Source: CS4-C045 sp963844115
GTDB taxonomy: Bacteria; Planctomycetota; Planctomycetia; Pirellulales; UBA7805
DNA: 64,000 bases
Reading direction: 5' to 3'
Assembly: GCA_963844115.1 (NCBI GenBank)
Contig: CAWJNN010000023.1
Span: 111,858 to 175,857 of the forward strand
Shown here: positions 13,923-22,970 of the stretch, in pieces
Layout: each line of letters opens with the position of its first letter
Position numbering within the stretch: position 1 is the first letter of the stretch
The notes under the pieces: model-generated
What the model was told of the DNA's origin: nothing
The model's input: only the letters and a program-made list of their open reading frames with translations
Databases searched by the model: none
Made by a program: the position numbers and the translations under genes

Positions 13923-14083
13923 CGTAACTCCTCTTCTTGCAACCGTCCGAATGGATTAACGAGCCGCAACGTGTGCCTAGTTAACACATAATATAGCTCA
14001 ACGGCCGAAAACCGTCAAAAAAGTATCATACCGTGGCAAAGCGAGCGCGGATTCAGGTGCGTTCGCAGAGCTAGAATCGATGC

Positions 14084-14741
14084 ATGATCGATTACACCGA
14101 GATGAATCAGTGGCTGTACGAGGGGAAAGCGCCCCGAGTCAAGGAGATGACGGAACAGGCGCTAGAGGAAGGCCGCGATGTCGAAGAAATTCTGCAGGAA
14201 GGCCTGATCGCGGGGATGAGCGTCGTTGGCGAGGACTTCAAGCACAACCGGCTGTACGTTCCCCAAGTGCTGATTGCTGCCCGCGCCATGAAGGCCGGCA
14301 TGGCCCTCTTGAAACCGTTGTTGACCGAAAGCGGGGCGCTGATTCCGGCGGCACGATTGTGATGGGAACGGTTAAGGGTGACCTGCACGACATTGGCAAG
14401 AACCTCGTCTGCATGATGAGCGAAGGGGCGGGCTTCAAAATCGTCGATCTTGGGGTCGATACGTCGGCTGACGAATTCGTGGAAAGCGTTAAGGAACATG
14501 GGGCCGGCATCGTCGGGATGAGCGCGCTGCTGACCACGACGATGCCGTACATGAAAGTCGTGATCGACCGCTTCAAGGAAGAGGGCTTGGGACATATCAA
14601 GATTTGCGTAGGTGGCGCGCCGGTCAGCGAGATGTTCGCCGATGAAATTGGCGCGGATGGCTACGCGGCCGACGCGCCGGCGCCGTCGAACTGTTCAAAG
14701 AGATGTACGCATCGCAAGTGCCCGGCGCCAGCGGATCGTAG
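14084..14741 (+). CDS. Corrinoid (B12)-binding methyl-carrier protein, two frameshifts
   Basis: About 219 residues when joined. The N-terminal four-helix cap (MIDYTEMNQWLYEGK ... VVGEDFKHNRLYVPQVLIAARAM) is followed by the Rossmann B12 domain with the cobalt-ligand motif DLHDIGKN and the GVDTSADEFV and GGAPVSEMFADEIGADGYAAD segments. This is the MtaC/MtbC class that shuttles methyl groups between two methyltransferases. The frame breaks near 14340 (ESGA | ADSGGT) and near 14690. After the second break the sequence continues as AVELFKEMYASQVPGASGS and ends at TAG 14739-14741. Both breaks are in short GC-rich tracts. Confidence 0.85.
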
Positions 14742-15056
14742 AGTCAGTTCGTAGTCCCGCCTTCAGGCGGTCCCCGTTGAGGACAAGTAGACAAGTAGGC
14801 TGGAACAAGCGAATCGCAGTTCCGCCAAAACGTTGCAGTAAATCGTTCGGAACTGCGCGTCGCTTGTTTTGGCAATACGATGCAGATGGCGGCTGTAGGG
14901 CCGGTAATTCCGACGCTCCGGTTTCGGCCTACGGCGGAACGAAGATCACAGGGCCGCCTAAAGCCGGAACTACAAACACGAAACCGCCTAAAGGCGGAAC
15001 TACAAACACGAAACCGCCTAAAGGCGGAACTACAAACGGGCGGAATCCCAACTTCT
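14742..15056 (+). repeat. GTAGTTCCGCC-type repeats and a 30-bp triple repeat
   Basis: This 315-base gap holds a GTAGTCCCGCCTTCAGGCGG copy at 14751-14770 and three copies of a 30-bp unit at 14954-15041. Each unit contains the small palindrome CCGCCTAAAGGCGG followed by AACTACAAACACG. The palindrome is the same family as elements at 19491 and 34946. The array runs to within 15 bases of the next start codon. Confidence 0.9.
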
Positions 15057-16688
15057 ATGACGGCACATCTCCATATCGATGGCGCAACGGTAGCGGCTCC
15101 ACTCGGAGTGTCGGTTTTCGATTGTGCCGAACAGGTCGACGTACACGTTCCCACTTCCTGTCACAAACAGGGCAAGTGCCGCGAGTGCCTGGTCGAAGTG
15201 GTCACGGGAATGAAACTGCTGTCCGAGCGGACGTCGGAAGAAGATTCCCTGGCAGATGGTTTTCGGCTTTCCTGTCGTGCGCTAGTTGTCGGCGAATTGG
15301 GTGATATCCGCTGCCACACGATGCGGCGTAGCGAAATCCGTGTGGAAGAAGGCGGCGTGTCAGTGACCGCTCGACTAGACCCCGCCGTGACACGCCGCGG
15401 CGACACGGTTTTTTTGGATGGGCGGGAGATTGCCACGTGGCAAGGGCCGCTGCACGGGCTGGCCGCTGATATCGGGACGACCACGGTGGTGTTGAGACTC
15501 GTCGATCTGGAACACGGCCGCGTCGTTGCGGCCCAGTCATTCGAGAATCCGCAACGCTTCGGAGGCAGCGATGTGATGGCGCGGATCACATACGATTCGA
15601 ACCACCCCGGCCGCCTGCTTCAGCGCACGCTGCTAGGGTACCTCCGTCGTGCGATTGAGGATTTTCACGTGCCCGCGGATTCGATATTCGAAATGGTGGT
15701 GGTGGGCAACTCGACCATGCGCGATCTTCTGTTTGGCTTGGACGTCGAATCGATTGGCCAGCGTCCCTATCGATCGATCGTCGAGCACGAGTTTCGCGCA
15801 GGTGAACGAGAGACGACCAGCGTGTCGGTAGCGCCGAAGCGATTGCGATTGCCGATGCATGCCAACGGGCGTATTTGCAGTTTGCCGCTCGTCAGCGGCC
15901 ATGTGGGTGCGGACGCCGCCGCTTGTCTTTTAGCCGTCGGCATGCAGGACGAACAGCGCCAAGTGGCTTTGATGGACGTCGGTACGAACACGGAGTTCTT
16001 CATTGGGAACCGTGATCGCCTGTTGGCGGCCTCTTGCCCCGCGGGACCGGCATTTGAGGGCGGACTGGTTTCCTGTGGGATGCCAGGTCTGGAAGGTGCG
16101 ATTGAAAGAGTCGCATTGACTGGTGATCGCGTCGAAGTCAACGTCATCGGAGGTGTCGAACCGACCGGCGTTTGTGGTTCGGGGCTTGTGGACTTGTTGA
16201 GCGAATTGTTGCGGACTGGGCAGATGAATTCGCTAGGTCGCTATACCGACGATGCGGAGAGTTATGTAATTGACAGCGAGCGGTCGATTTCGCTGTCGGA
16301 ACAGGACATCAGCAATCTCGCTCAGGCCAAAGCCGCCAACATCGCTGGACTCAGAATTGTGATGAGCCGGGCGGGACTGCGCCTGGATGACATCGAGGTG
16401 TTCTACCTGGCGGGCGGTTTCGCCAGGCATTTGGATATCGACGCCGCTCGACGGATTGGTTTTATCCCCGATTTACCAGATGACAAAATTCGCTTGATTG
16501 GGAACGCCGCCATTGAGGGCGCCACGACAGCGCTGCTTTCCTCGTCCCAGCGAGACGAATTCGAGCGTTTCATTCGCGGCATCGAACACGTGGAGCTGGA
16601 AACGGACGAACGGTTCTTTGATTACTTTGTCGATGGCTGCCAGTTCATTCGCGTTCGCGACGAGGGAGGTGCGGATGGTCTCGCGTGA
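15057..16688 (+). CDS. RACE-type corrinoid reductive activase (2Fe-2S + DUF4445 ASKHA)
   Basis: 543 residues from ATG 15057. An in-frame start 177 bases upstream would only translate repeat DNA. An N-terminal 2Fe-2S ferredoxin domain has Cys35, Cys41, Cys44 and Cys73 (C-x5-C-x2-C-x28-C). The rest is the DUF4445 ASKHA ATPase fold, with LAADIGTTTVV near 135 and ALMDVGTNTEFFI and VCGSGLVDLLSELL further on. RACE/RamA-type proteins use ATP and an electron to bring inactive Co(II) corrinoid back to Co(I). It lies in the cluster directly after the corrinoid protein it would repair, and its end overlaps the next gene by 14 bases. Confidence 0.9.
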   Translation: MTAHLHIDGATVAAPLGVSVFDCAEQVDVHVPTSCHKQGKCRECLVEVVTGMKLLSERTSEEDSLADGFRLSCRALVVGELGDIRCHTMRRSEIRVEEGGVSVTARLDPAVTRRGDTVFLDGREIATWQGPLHGLAADIGTTTVVLRLVDLEHGRVVAAQSFENPQRFGGSDVMARITYDSNHPGRLLQRTLLGYLRRAIEDFHVPADSIFEMVVVGNSTMRDLLFGLDVESIGQRPYRSIVEHEFRAGERETTSVSVAPKRLRLPMHANGRICSLPLVSGHVGADAAACLLAVGMQDEQRQVALMDVGTNTEFFIGNRDRLLAASCPAGPAFEGGLVSCGMPGLEGAIERVALTGDRVEVNVIGGVEPTGVCGSGLVDLLSELLRTGQMNSLGRYTDDAESYVIDSERSISLSEQDISNLAQAKAANIAGLRIVMSRAGLRLDDIEVFYLAGGFARHLDIDAARRIGFIPDLPDDKIRLIGNAAIEGATTALLSSSQRDEFERFIRGIEHVELETDERFFDYFVDGCQFIRVRDEGGADGLA

Positions 16689-17837
16689 AGTGGATCCCGC
16701 CGTTCTGCGCCGTCATCTCGGTCTGCCATTGGGAGTCGAACCGGACGAGGCGGCGCGGCCGATCATCGCCGACGTGCGTCAGTGGTATCGGCAACATGGC
16801 GATCCATGGACCGAGGTGACGGTCCGGGCGATTGACTCGATCGATGCGGGTCGAGTCAAGCTGTGCAACGGGGTCGAGTTCACCAGCCAGGTGCTGGCCG
16901 AGGGCCTGCGGGGAGGGGCGCTGAATCGCTTGCGATTGTGGCGGTGACGGCCGGCAAGGCGGTCGATGCCGAGGTGGATCGACGCTGGCAGGATGATCGG
17001 CCGGATGAGGCAATGTTCTTGTCAGCCTACGCAGGCGCACTGGTCGAGGAACTGCGCGACCACGAAATTACGCGATTACGACGTGTGTGTAAGGCGGAAG
17101 GCAAAGGAACGCTCCCGCATTACAGTCCTGGTTACGAAGGCTGGGACCTCGCCGATCAACAGACATTGTTCGCTTGCCTCGCACGGCGCGGGCCGCTCGA
17201 AATACTCCCTTCGTGCTTTCTGCGGCCAGTGCGAACCGCGCTGGCCGTTGCCGCGATTACTTGTCAACAGGATATCGGCGACCAACCGGGTTACTGGTTC
17301 TTCCATCAAACTGCCGACGCGAAACGGGCCGGGGTTGTAACAAGCGGAGTTGAAACAAGGGGAGTTGAATCGAACGGAGTGGAGCCGCGCCAGTATGCAT
17401 TTCCGGAGCGGACGCTGGCCAAGTGGAGTCGTGATCGGCTGGAAGTACACGAGTCGGATTCCGGCTACCAGACGCGGTTCCGGTTTGATGGCACAACCTG
17501 CAGCAGCATGGGTATGCCGCTGGCGATCGAATACAATGTCGATTTGAAACGTGAGCAGACCGGCCGATACCGAATCGTAGCCAGTTCGTCCGCGCCATGT
17601 GAAGGAGATACGGGACATCGCGATATGTGTGCTTATCGCTCGGCACCAGAACGATTCATGGCGACGATTGCGTCGGAACAACCGCTGTTAGACGAGTATT
17701 TGGATGACGTATTCCATTGGCAGCCGGACGTGAATCCGGCAGGTTGCCTTTGCTTGCAGTCAAACCGCGACCACAAATGGCGAATTGTTTTGCAGACAAT
17801 CCATTTTGCGCTGGCTGGCCGTGCGGCCTCACGCTAA
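16675..17837 (+). CDS. MetH activation-domain-like protein, frameshifted
   Basis: About 387 residues when joined. The first part (MVSREVDPAVLRRHLG ... VKLCNGVEFTSQVLAEG) continues after a frameshift near 16905-16920 as ESLAIVAVTAGKAVDAEVDRRW. It then has the MetH activation-domain hallmark region (HYSPGYEGWDLADQQTLF). In methionine synthase this domain binds S-adenosylmethionine for reductive methylation of the cofactor. The C-terminal 170 residues (HRDMCAYRSAPERFM) are not recognised. Near 17333-17386 a short in-frame repeat encodes GVETRGVESNGVE. Together with the neighbouring activase it implies two alternative repair routes for the corrinoid. Confidence 0.75.
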
Positions 17838-17840
17838 CTT

Positions 17841-17916
17841 GTTTAACCCGTTGCCGAAGGCGAGGATCCTACCGAAATAAGGCACTCGCAGCCTCGCCTG
17901 CGGCAACGGGTTAAAC
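17841..17916. repeat. Palindromic element, GTTTAACCCG family, copy 1
   Basis: Arms GTTTAACCCGTTGCCG.. at 17841 and ..CGGCAACGGGTTAAAC ending at 17916 extend inverted over about 25 bases with one mismatch. It starts 3 bases after the stop codon at 17835-17837. A second full copy lies at 33308-33377 between two unrelated genes, so this is a dispersed element rather than part of either neighbour. Confidence 0.9.
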
Positions 17917-18013
17917 GAGAACGGGTTAAGCGAGATTGAATATCTGAACCAAACTGTGCGATCTGCGCTGTGCGCGGGTCTCCCTGCGCGTGCGCGGGTC
18001 TCCCGACCGCGCC

Positions 18014-18517
18014 GCGCGGGTCTCCCGACCCCGCATCGGTAGTGACCGCAGGTCTCCAGACGTCCAGGGATAATTAAATGGATAACGCAAGCCTACTGCG
18101 AAGGGAGACCTTCGGTCAGCGTATCGCCGGGGTCGGGAGACCCGCGCCAGCGCGCCTGCGGCCTGCGCTGTGCGCGGGTCTCCCTGCGCTGTGCGCGGGT
18201 CTCCCGACCCCGCATCGGTAGTGACCGCAGGTCTCCAGACGTCCAGGGATAATTAAATGGATAACGCAGGCCTACTGCGAAGGGAGACCTTCGGTCAGCG
18301 TATCGCCGGGGTCGGGAGACCCGCGCCAGCGCGCCTGCGGCCTGCCGTGTGCGGGTCTCCCTGCGCTGCGCGGGTCTCCCGACCCCGCATCGGTAGTGAC
18401 CGCAGGTCTCCAGACGTCCAGGGATAATTAAATGGATAACGCAGGCCTACTGCGAAGGGAGACCTTCGGTCAGCGTATCGCCGGGGTCGGGAGACCCGCG
18501 CCAGCGCGCCTGCGGCC
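18014..18517. repeat. Three tandem copies of a ~178-bp hairpin element
   Basis: Copies begin at about 18014, 18193 and 18368 (spacing 179 and 175) and are nearly identical. Each has outer inverted arms GCGCGGGTCTCCCGACCCCG and CGGGGTCGGGAGACCCGCGC (18193-18212 and 18307-18326 in copy 2) and a weaker inner pair around AGGTCTCC/GGAGACCT. A transcript could fold into a long stem. No coding potential is evident. Confidence 0.92.
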
Positions 18518-18598
18518 ACGGGTTAAACGAAGTGGTGCCGTGCAAGAAATCCGTGTAATCCATAGTTATAAAATCGCCGCACGAAGAAGATCCTTGGT

Positions 18599-19494
18599 AT
18601 GAGCGAAACATTTTTGGAAGCTATCAAGACCCGTGTTCTGCTCGGTGACGGGGCCATGGGCACTCAGTTGCAGTTTGCCGGTCTCGAACCGGGAGGTTGC
18701 GGCGAGGCCTGGAACGTCGAGCATCCGGAACGCGTATTGGAGATTCAAAAGGGCTATGTCGACGCAGGTTCTGATTGCTTGATCACCAATACGTTTGGTG
18801 GCAGTCGGATCATGCTCGAACGATACGATCACGCCGACGATACGACCGCCATCAATCTAGCTGCCGGGCAGATCGCTCGGCAGGCATTTGGCGATCGGCC
18901 GGGATTCGTGTTGGGGGACATGGGTCCCTTTGGCGGGCTGATGGAACCGTATGGTGAGATCAAGGAGAGCCGCGTGCGAGAGGCGTTTGCAGAACAAGCG
19001 GCGGCGCTGGTGGCAGGCGGAGTGGATGCCATTATCATCGAAACCATGACGTCGCTGGAGGAGCTGGGGATTGGAATCGAGGCGGCGAAAGAAGCAGGCG
19101 CCCCTGCGTTATTGGCTCGATGGCCTACGACGTGACGCTGGATGGCTCCGAAATCCGGACGATGATGGGGATTGATCCGGAGCAAGCGGCCGAGTTCATG
19201 CGGGATGCCGGTGTCGATGTGGTTGCGCTCAATTGTGGTTCCGGAATTGACGTCGGCTGGGCCGCTCGCGCGATTGCCAGATACAAGCAGGTTTGCGATC
19301 TGCCTACGATGGCTCAGCCTAACGCCGGGCTGCCTGTTTTGGAAAAGATGAAAGTGGTGTACAAACAGACGCCGGAAGAAATGGCGGCGGAATTGCCGCA
19401 GCTGTTGGACCAGGGACCGGGAGTCGTGGGCGGATGTTGCGGCAGTACACCTGCTCACATTCGGTTGTTTCGCCAGTTGATCGATCGTTTGTAG
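18599..19494 (+). CDS. Homocysteine S-methyltransferase-like protein (MetH N-terminal type), frameshifted
   Basis: About 297 residues when joined. It opens with VLLGDGAMGTQLQ and continues with NTFGGSRIMLE and GDMGPFGGLMEPYG. After a frameshift near 19110-19120 (a lost G in TTGGCTCG fits well) it continues as SMAYDVTLDG ... VVALNCGSG ... VVGGCCGSTPAHIRLF. Cys in NCGS and the CC pair in GGCCGST are the zinc ligands of this family. It would accept a methyl group from a corrinoid and pass it to a thiol, or move a methyl from a methylthiol to the corrinoid. It is the same size as the catalytic module of MetH but stands alone. Confidence 0.85.
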
Positions 19495-19547
19495 TTCCGC
19501 CTTTAGGCGGCGGTGTGCGTCGAGAGACCGCCTCAAGGCGGAACTAC
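19491..19547. repeat. Palindrome of the GTAGTTCCGCC family, over a stop codon
   Basis: GTAGTTCCGCCTTTAGGCGG at 19491-19510 is inverted against CCGCCTCAAGGCGGAACTAC at 19528-19547. The TAG stop of the methyltransferase (19492-19494) is inside the first arm. Confidence 0.93.
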
Positions 19548-19576
19548 GAACAAACGAACGTCGTGGAGTGCAAGTG

Positions 19577-19905
19577 ATGAAGGTGCTGGTTGCCAAAGAG
19601 AATCAAGAAGCCGAAGGTTTAATTCCGCCCAGTCAGCCGGACGGTTCTGGCATCGGTGTCAACTACGCTGATGCTTACATCAAGGTTCTGAACGCCGAAC
19701 TGGAAGACGGCCGCAAAATCACATGCAAACGCAAGGGGTTGAAGATCACGTTGACCGTTGACGAAGCGAGCGGTGAGGCCTTGATGCGTCGAGTTGATGA
19801 CGGGCCAGATGTCAAGAACATCCTCCGCGCGCGCTCGAATCAGCCGCCAATGCGGCCGGTATTAAATTGATTTTCGAAAACGGCCAAATTTGGTTAGAGA
19901 AATAG
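19577..19905 (+). CDS. Small conserved-looking protein in corrinoid cluster, frameshifted
   Basis: About 108 residues, family not recognised. The sequence runs MKVLVAKENQEAEGLIPPSQ ... LEDGRKITCKRKGLKITLTVDEASGEALMRRV. After a frameshift in the CGCGCGCG tract near 19825-19832 it continues as LESAANAAGIKLIFENGQIWLEK and stops at 19905. Without the shift a premature stop falls at 19868. The start is ATG 19577, with GTG 19574 next to it. It lies between the two methyltransferase genes and 14 bases before the UROD-type gene, so it probably serves the same pathway; its role cannot be stated. Confidence 0.6.
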
Positions 19906-19919
19906 GCGGGAGCTACTAC

Positions 19920-21074
19920 ATGAATTCGCGCGAAATTGTTGATCTGGCGATGCGACGGCAGCGGCCGCCACGCGTGCCCGTGATGTGCCAAATGGCTAAT
20001 GGTCATACGATCATCAATACCGGGGTGCATCCGATCGATTACTTTATCGACGACGATCTATGGGCGGATTGCCTGATTCAGATGCGGCAGATGTACGACT
20101 TTGATGGCATCCTGTGTCACAAGCCAGGCCGCGTGAAGGGGCTGATGGACATGGTCGAACGAACCGATCGCGACGCCGAAACTCCGACGCTCTACCTTAG
20201 CGACGGTGCGAGAATCGAATGCACGCGCGATGACGATGCCTATTACAAGCCGAATGACGACTTCGCGCGACCTTCGATGGACGAACTGGACATCGACAAC
20301 TTGCTGGGGTGGGCCCCAGACAGTTTTCTTGCGTTTCAGGCCAGTAAGGCCACCTATCCGATCTCGGATCCCGATGCATTTGACGATCACTATTTTGGTA
20401 CGATTGACAAGGTGATCGAGCGTGTGGGTGACGAGTATTCGGTGCACGGCGAGGTGCGAGCGCCATTTGACCATTTTCTTAATATCGTCGGGATGGAAGA
20501 TGGCTTGATGGCGCTGTTGGACGACCCGGAAAAGACGCTGGAGATTCTCGATCGCACAACCGAGTGGTCCGTGGCCTTGGCGGTGGCCGAGGTGCGACGC
20601 GGCGCGCGGGCGATCAAGATATCCAGCCCGTTTGCGGGTAGTGGCTTTCTGAGCCCCGATATGTACGAAGAATTTATCTTGCCATTCGAGAAGCGTATCG
20701 CGAAGGCCGTTGCCGACGAGGGAGCATGTTCGTACACGCATACCTGCGGTGCGATCGGCGATCGACTGGAGCTGATTTGCCAGACGGGCGTGTCGGGGAT
20801 CGAATGCCTTGATCCGCCGCCGCTGGGGGACGTCGACATTGCCGAGGCGGTTGCGTTGCTGAACGGCAAGATCTTTATTAAAGGCAACATCGATCCGGTC
20901 AATACTCTGTTGCGAGGTGATGCGAGGAAAGTGCAAGAAGACGTTTCGAGTGTCCTGGAAGCGTCGCGCGAGATGGACGGGTTTATTCTTTCCTCTGCCT
21001 GTTCCGTCGCCCCACCGGCCCCGCCGGATAATATGAAACGGATGGTCGAAATCTGCAGGGAGTTTGAACTTTGA
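19920..21074 (+). CDS. UROD-family corrinoid methyltransferase
   Basis: 384 residues from ATG 19920, preceded by GGCGGGAG. It belongs to the uroporphyrinogen decarboxylase superfamily (MNSREIVDLAMRRQRPPRVP, SPFAGSGFLSPDMYEEFILPFEKRI, HTCGAIGDRLELI, GIECLDPPPLGDVDIAEA, FIKGNIDPVNTLL). The HTCG segment carries a His/Cys pair typical of the zinc site of MtaA/MtbA-type methyltransferases and absent from heme-biosynthetic HemE. In such systems this protein moves the methyl group between a methylated substrate or acceptor and the corrinoid protein. Its true substrate cannot be read from the sequence. It overlaps the next start codon by 4 bases. Confidence 0.85.
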   Translation: MNSREIVDLAMRRQRPPRVPVMCQMANGHTIINTGVHPIDYFIDDDLWADCLIQMRQMYDFDGILCHKPGRVKGLMDMVERTDRDAETPTLYLSDGARIECTRDDDAYYKPNDDFARPSMDELDIDNLLGWAPDSFLAFQASKATYPISDPDAFDDHYFGTIDKVIERVGDEYSVHGEVRAPFDHFLNIVGMEDGLMALLDDPEKTLEILDRTTEWSVALAVAEVRRGARAIKISSPFAGSGFLSPDMYEEFILPFEKRIAKAVADEGACSYTHTCGAIGDRLELICQTGVSGIECLDPPPLGDVDIAEAVALLNGKIFIKGNIDPVNTLLRGDARKVQEDVSSVLEASREMDGFILSSACSVAPPAPPDNMKRMVEICREFEL

Positions 21075-22135
21075 CAAGACGAGCCTGTGCGCGGGCGCCG
21101 GTGCGGGTTGATCCAGCAGGTGGCGGCACCGATGCCCCTCCATTTTCGATCGAACACGGTGGCATGGTCGTGAACTTTGCGGTCGCGCGTCATTCGTACG
21201 CCAGCGTCGAGCGGCTTCCTGCGGGCAGCGGTGTCACGATCTGGGCGCATGATCTTCAGACCGGTGTCACGGGCGACTCGATCGAGACACTTCCGCCGGA
21301 CCGCTTGGAGTTTCTGCAAGGTTTTCTGCGGCGCATGGTCCCGCCAAAGGATTCCCTGTTACTCGTGACGGAATCGGATGTTCCGCCTAGCGCCGGGCTG
21401 GGCGGCAGCGGCGCGTTAGGCGTAGCCGTCGTGGCTGCGATCGATCGTGCGTACGGAACGGACCGCTCGCCGGAAGAGACGGCCCGGCTTGCCAACGAGA
21501 TCGAACGAATTGATCTGGGATACGCCGGTGGCGATCAGGATTCGTACGGCGCGGCCGTCGGCGGCTTCAAGGAAATGGAATATATTCAAGGTGGCGGAAT
21601 GAAAGTTCGTCAACTGAATGTTCCCGACGACGCGCGGTTGCAGTTGGAACAGAACTCGTTGTTGGTCTACACAGGCGAGGCGCATGTTTCCTCGGACATT
21701 CACGAAGACATCAAGACCTCGTACGCCCTGGTCGACTCGCCGACGGTCGCCGCCATGATGGATCTGCGCGAAGCGGCGCGACGCATGTCGGCCGGTCTGG
21801 AGGCCGGTGATCTGGCGGTGTTCGCCGAAGCGATGAACACATCCTGCGACGCGCTGTACGGGCTCCATTCGAGTTGCGACAGCGACGCGCATCGCCGGAT
21901 GTGCTCAGCGTTGGACGAGTTCATACTGGCTCGCAAGACGTGTGGCGCTGGCGGAGGCGGTTTTATCTATTTCCTGACCAAACCCGGTCACCGGCGAGAA
22001 TGCGTGCGCGTGGCTGCGCAAGACGGGGCTTTAGTCTGGCCTTTGTCGATCGACTTTGCAGGTGTGAAGAGCTGGGACGGCCCAGGCAGCAGTGACGACG
22101 AGATTGCTCGTTACCGACAACTGGCGAGTCCGTGA
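21071..22135 (+). CDS. GHMP-family sugar kinase
   Basis: 354 residues starting at TTG 21071, overlapping the upstream stop (TTGA). Motif 1 is RAPVRVDPAGGGTDAPPF, motif 2 is PPSAGLGGSGALGV (ATP loop), and motif 3 is KTCGAGGGGFIYF near 280. The sequence is closest in appearance to heptose-7-phosphate/fucose kinases of the GHMP family. Translational overlap with a corrinoid methyltransferase suggests both act on the same compound, for example a sugar freed of a methyl group and then phosphorylated. That pairing is inferred. Confidence 0.85.
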   Translation: MTRRACARAPVRVDPAGGGTDAPPFSIEHGGMVVNFAVARHSYASVERLPAGSGVTIWAHDLQTGVTGDSIETLPPDRLEFLQGFLRRMVPPKDSLLLVTESDVPPSAGLGGSGALGVAVVAAIDRAYGTDRSPEETARLANEIERIDLGYAGGDQDSYGAAVGGFKEMEYIQGGGMKVRQLNVPDDARLQLEQNSLLVYTGEAHVSSDIHEDIKTSYALVDSPTVAAMMDLREAARRMSAGLEAGDLAVFAEAMNTSCDALYGLHSSCDSDAHRRMCSALDEFILARKTCGAGGGGFIYFLTKPGHRRECVRVAAQDGALVWPLSIDFAGVKSWDGPGSSDDEIARYRQLASP

Positions 22136-22288
22136 CACGTTCGCTATTACGCATCCCCCTCCCTTCCCGTGAGCGGAGTGCTCCAGTAGTTGGATCGGAC
22201 CGGCAGGTTTGCGTTTTACGGACTTAACACGTCGATTGGCATTCGCCGCTCTCGGCAAGGGAGGAGGCCAATGCGCCGGCTCGACCAG

Positions 22289-22951
22289 CTACTCCGCCGA
22301 CTCTTCTTTGGGCGGAATCGTGATTTCGAGGTTGATCACAACTCCGTCTCGGATGAGCGCATCTTCAGCAGAATTCTCGTACACGACGCCATAATCCGTG
22401 CGATTAATAGAAAATTCGCTTGTTAGGGTGAATGAGTCGGGATCGACTTCGATTGCCACGGGAATTTGAATCGATTTCGTAACGTCCCGCAACTGAAAGT
22501 TGCCTTCAATCACATGCGTCGTACCGTCTTTGTCGTCTTTACGAGGACCCTTGGTGATAGAAGTCGACTCAAAGCTCGCCGCTGGGTACTTTGTGACCTC
22601 GAAAAATCCGTTTTCCTTTAACTTTTTCGTGAGCTTTTTGTCCATCGCTTGGACGCTTGTCATGTCGATCAACACTTCAACCGATTTCAGTTCCTGCGAA
22701 CGGCCGTCGACGACAGCCTTGCCTGACAATTGATAGAAAAATCCGTACGGTGTTTGACCAACGGTGTTGGAGCCGGTCCATTTCATATCGGTGTTTTCGG
22801 CGTCGAGTGCGAGCTGCCGGTCGTTGCGACTGACCTCGATGGTGCCTTGCTTTGGAGCCGCACCCCCTGCCGAGACTGTGCCTTCCGTTGGGTCATAGCA
22901 TCCTGTAACGGTCAGGCAGGCAAAACATAACGCGTAGAGATAACGCTTCAT
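22289..22951 (-). CDS. YceI-like lipoprotein
   Basis: 220 residues from ATG 22951. A lipoprotein signal ends at LTVTGC (Cys18). The YceI domain follows: DMKWTGSNTVG, VEVLIDMTSVQAMD, ENGFFEVTKYPAASFEST, IEGNFQLRDVTKSIQIPV and INRTDYGVVYENSAEDALIRDGVVINLEI. YceI proteins have a lipocalin-like barrel that binds isoprenoid or similar lipids. A continuous frame to 23587 joins it falsely to the upstream gene; the lipoprotein start marks the true beginning. The gene is 19 bases after the upstream gene's stop. Confidence 0.9.
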   Translation of the reverse strand: MKRYLYALCFACLTVTGCYDPTEGTVSAGGAAPKQGTIEVSRNDRQLALDAENTDMKWTGSNTVGQTPYGFFYQLSGKAVVDGRSQELKSVEVLIDMTSVQAMDKKLTKKLKENGFFEVTKYPAASFESTSITKGPRKDDKDGTTHVIEGNFQLRDVTKSIQIPVAIEVDPDSFTLTSEFSINRTDYGVVYENSAEDALIRDGVVINLEITIPPKEESAE

Positions 22952-22970
22952 GATATTTGTCATAGGCCAG

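Larger units (their letters stand above)
17838..18598. other. 761-base gene-free stretch made of repeat elements
   Basis: No coding region was recognised here. It holds a 76-base palindrome at 17841-17916, a second TTAAGC-type copy of its end near 17920-17930, three tandem copies of a roughly 178-base hairpin element at 18014-18517, and at 18518-18529 another copy of the palindrome end (ACGGGTTAAACG). The last 70 bases lead into the methyltransferase gene. Confidence 0.85.

Noticed and set aside
17841..17916. Intrinsic terminator
   Set aside because: The stem is long but has no T-run, and a second copy lies elsewhere, which fits a dispersed repeat better.
18014..18517. CRISPR array
   Set aside because: Three long units of about 178 bases without short unique spacers and no cas genes in the window.
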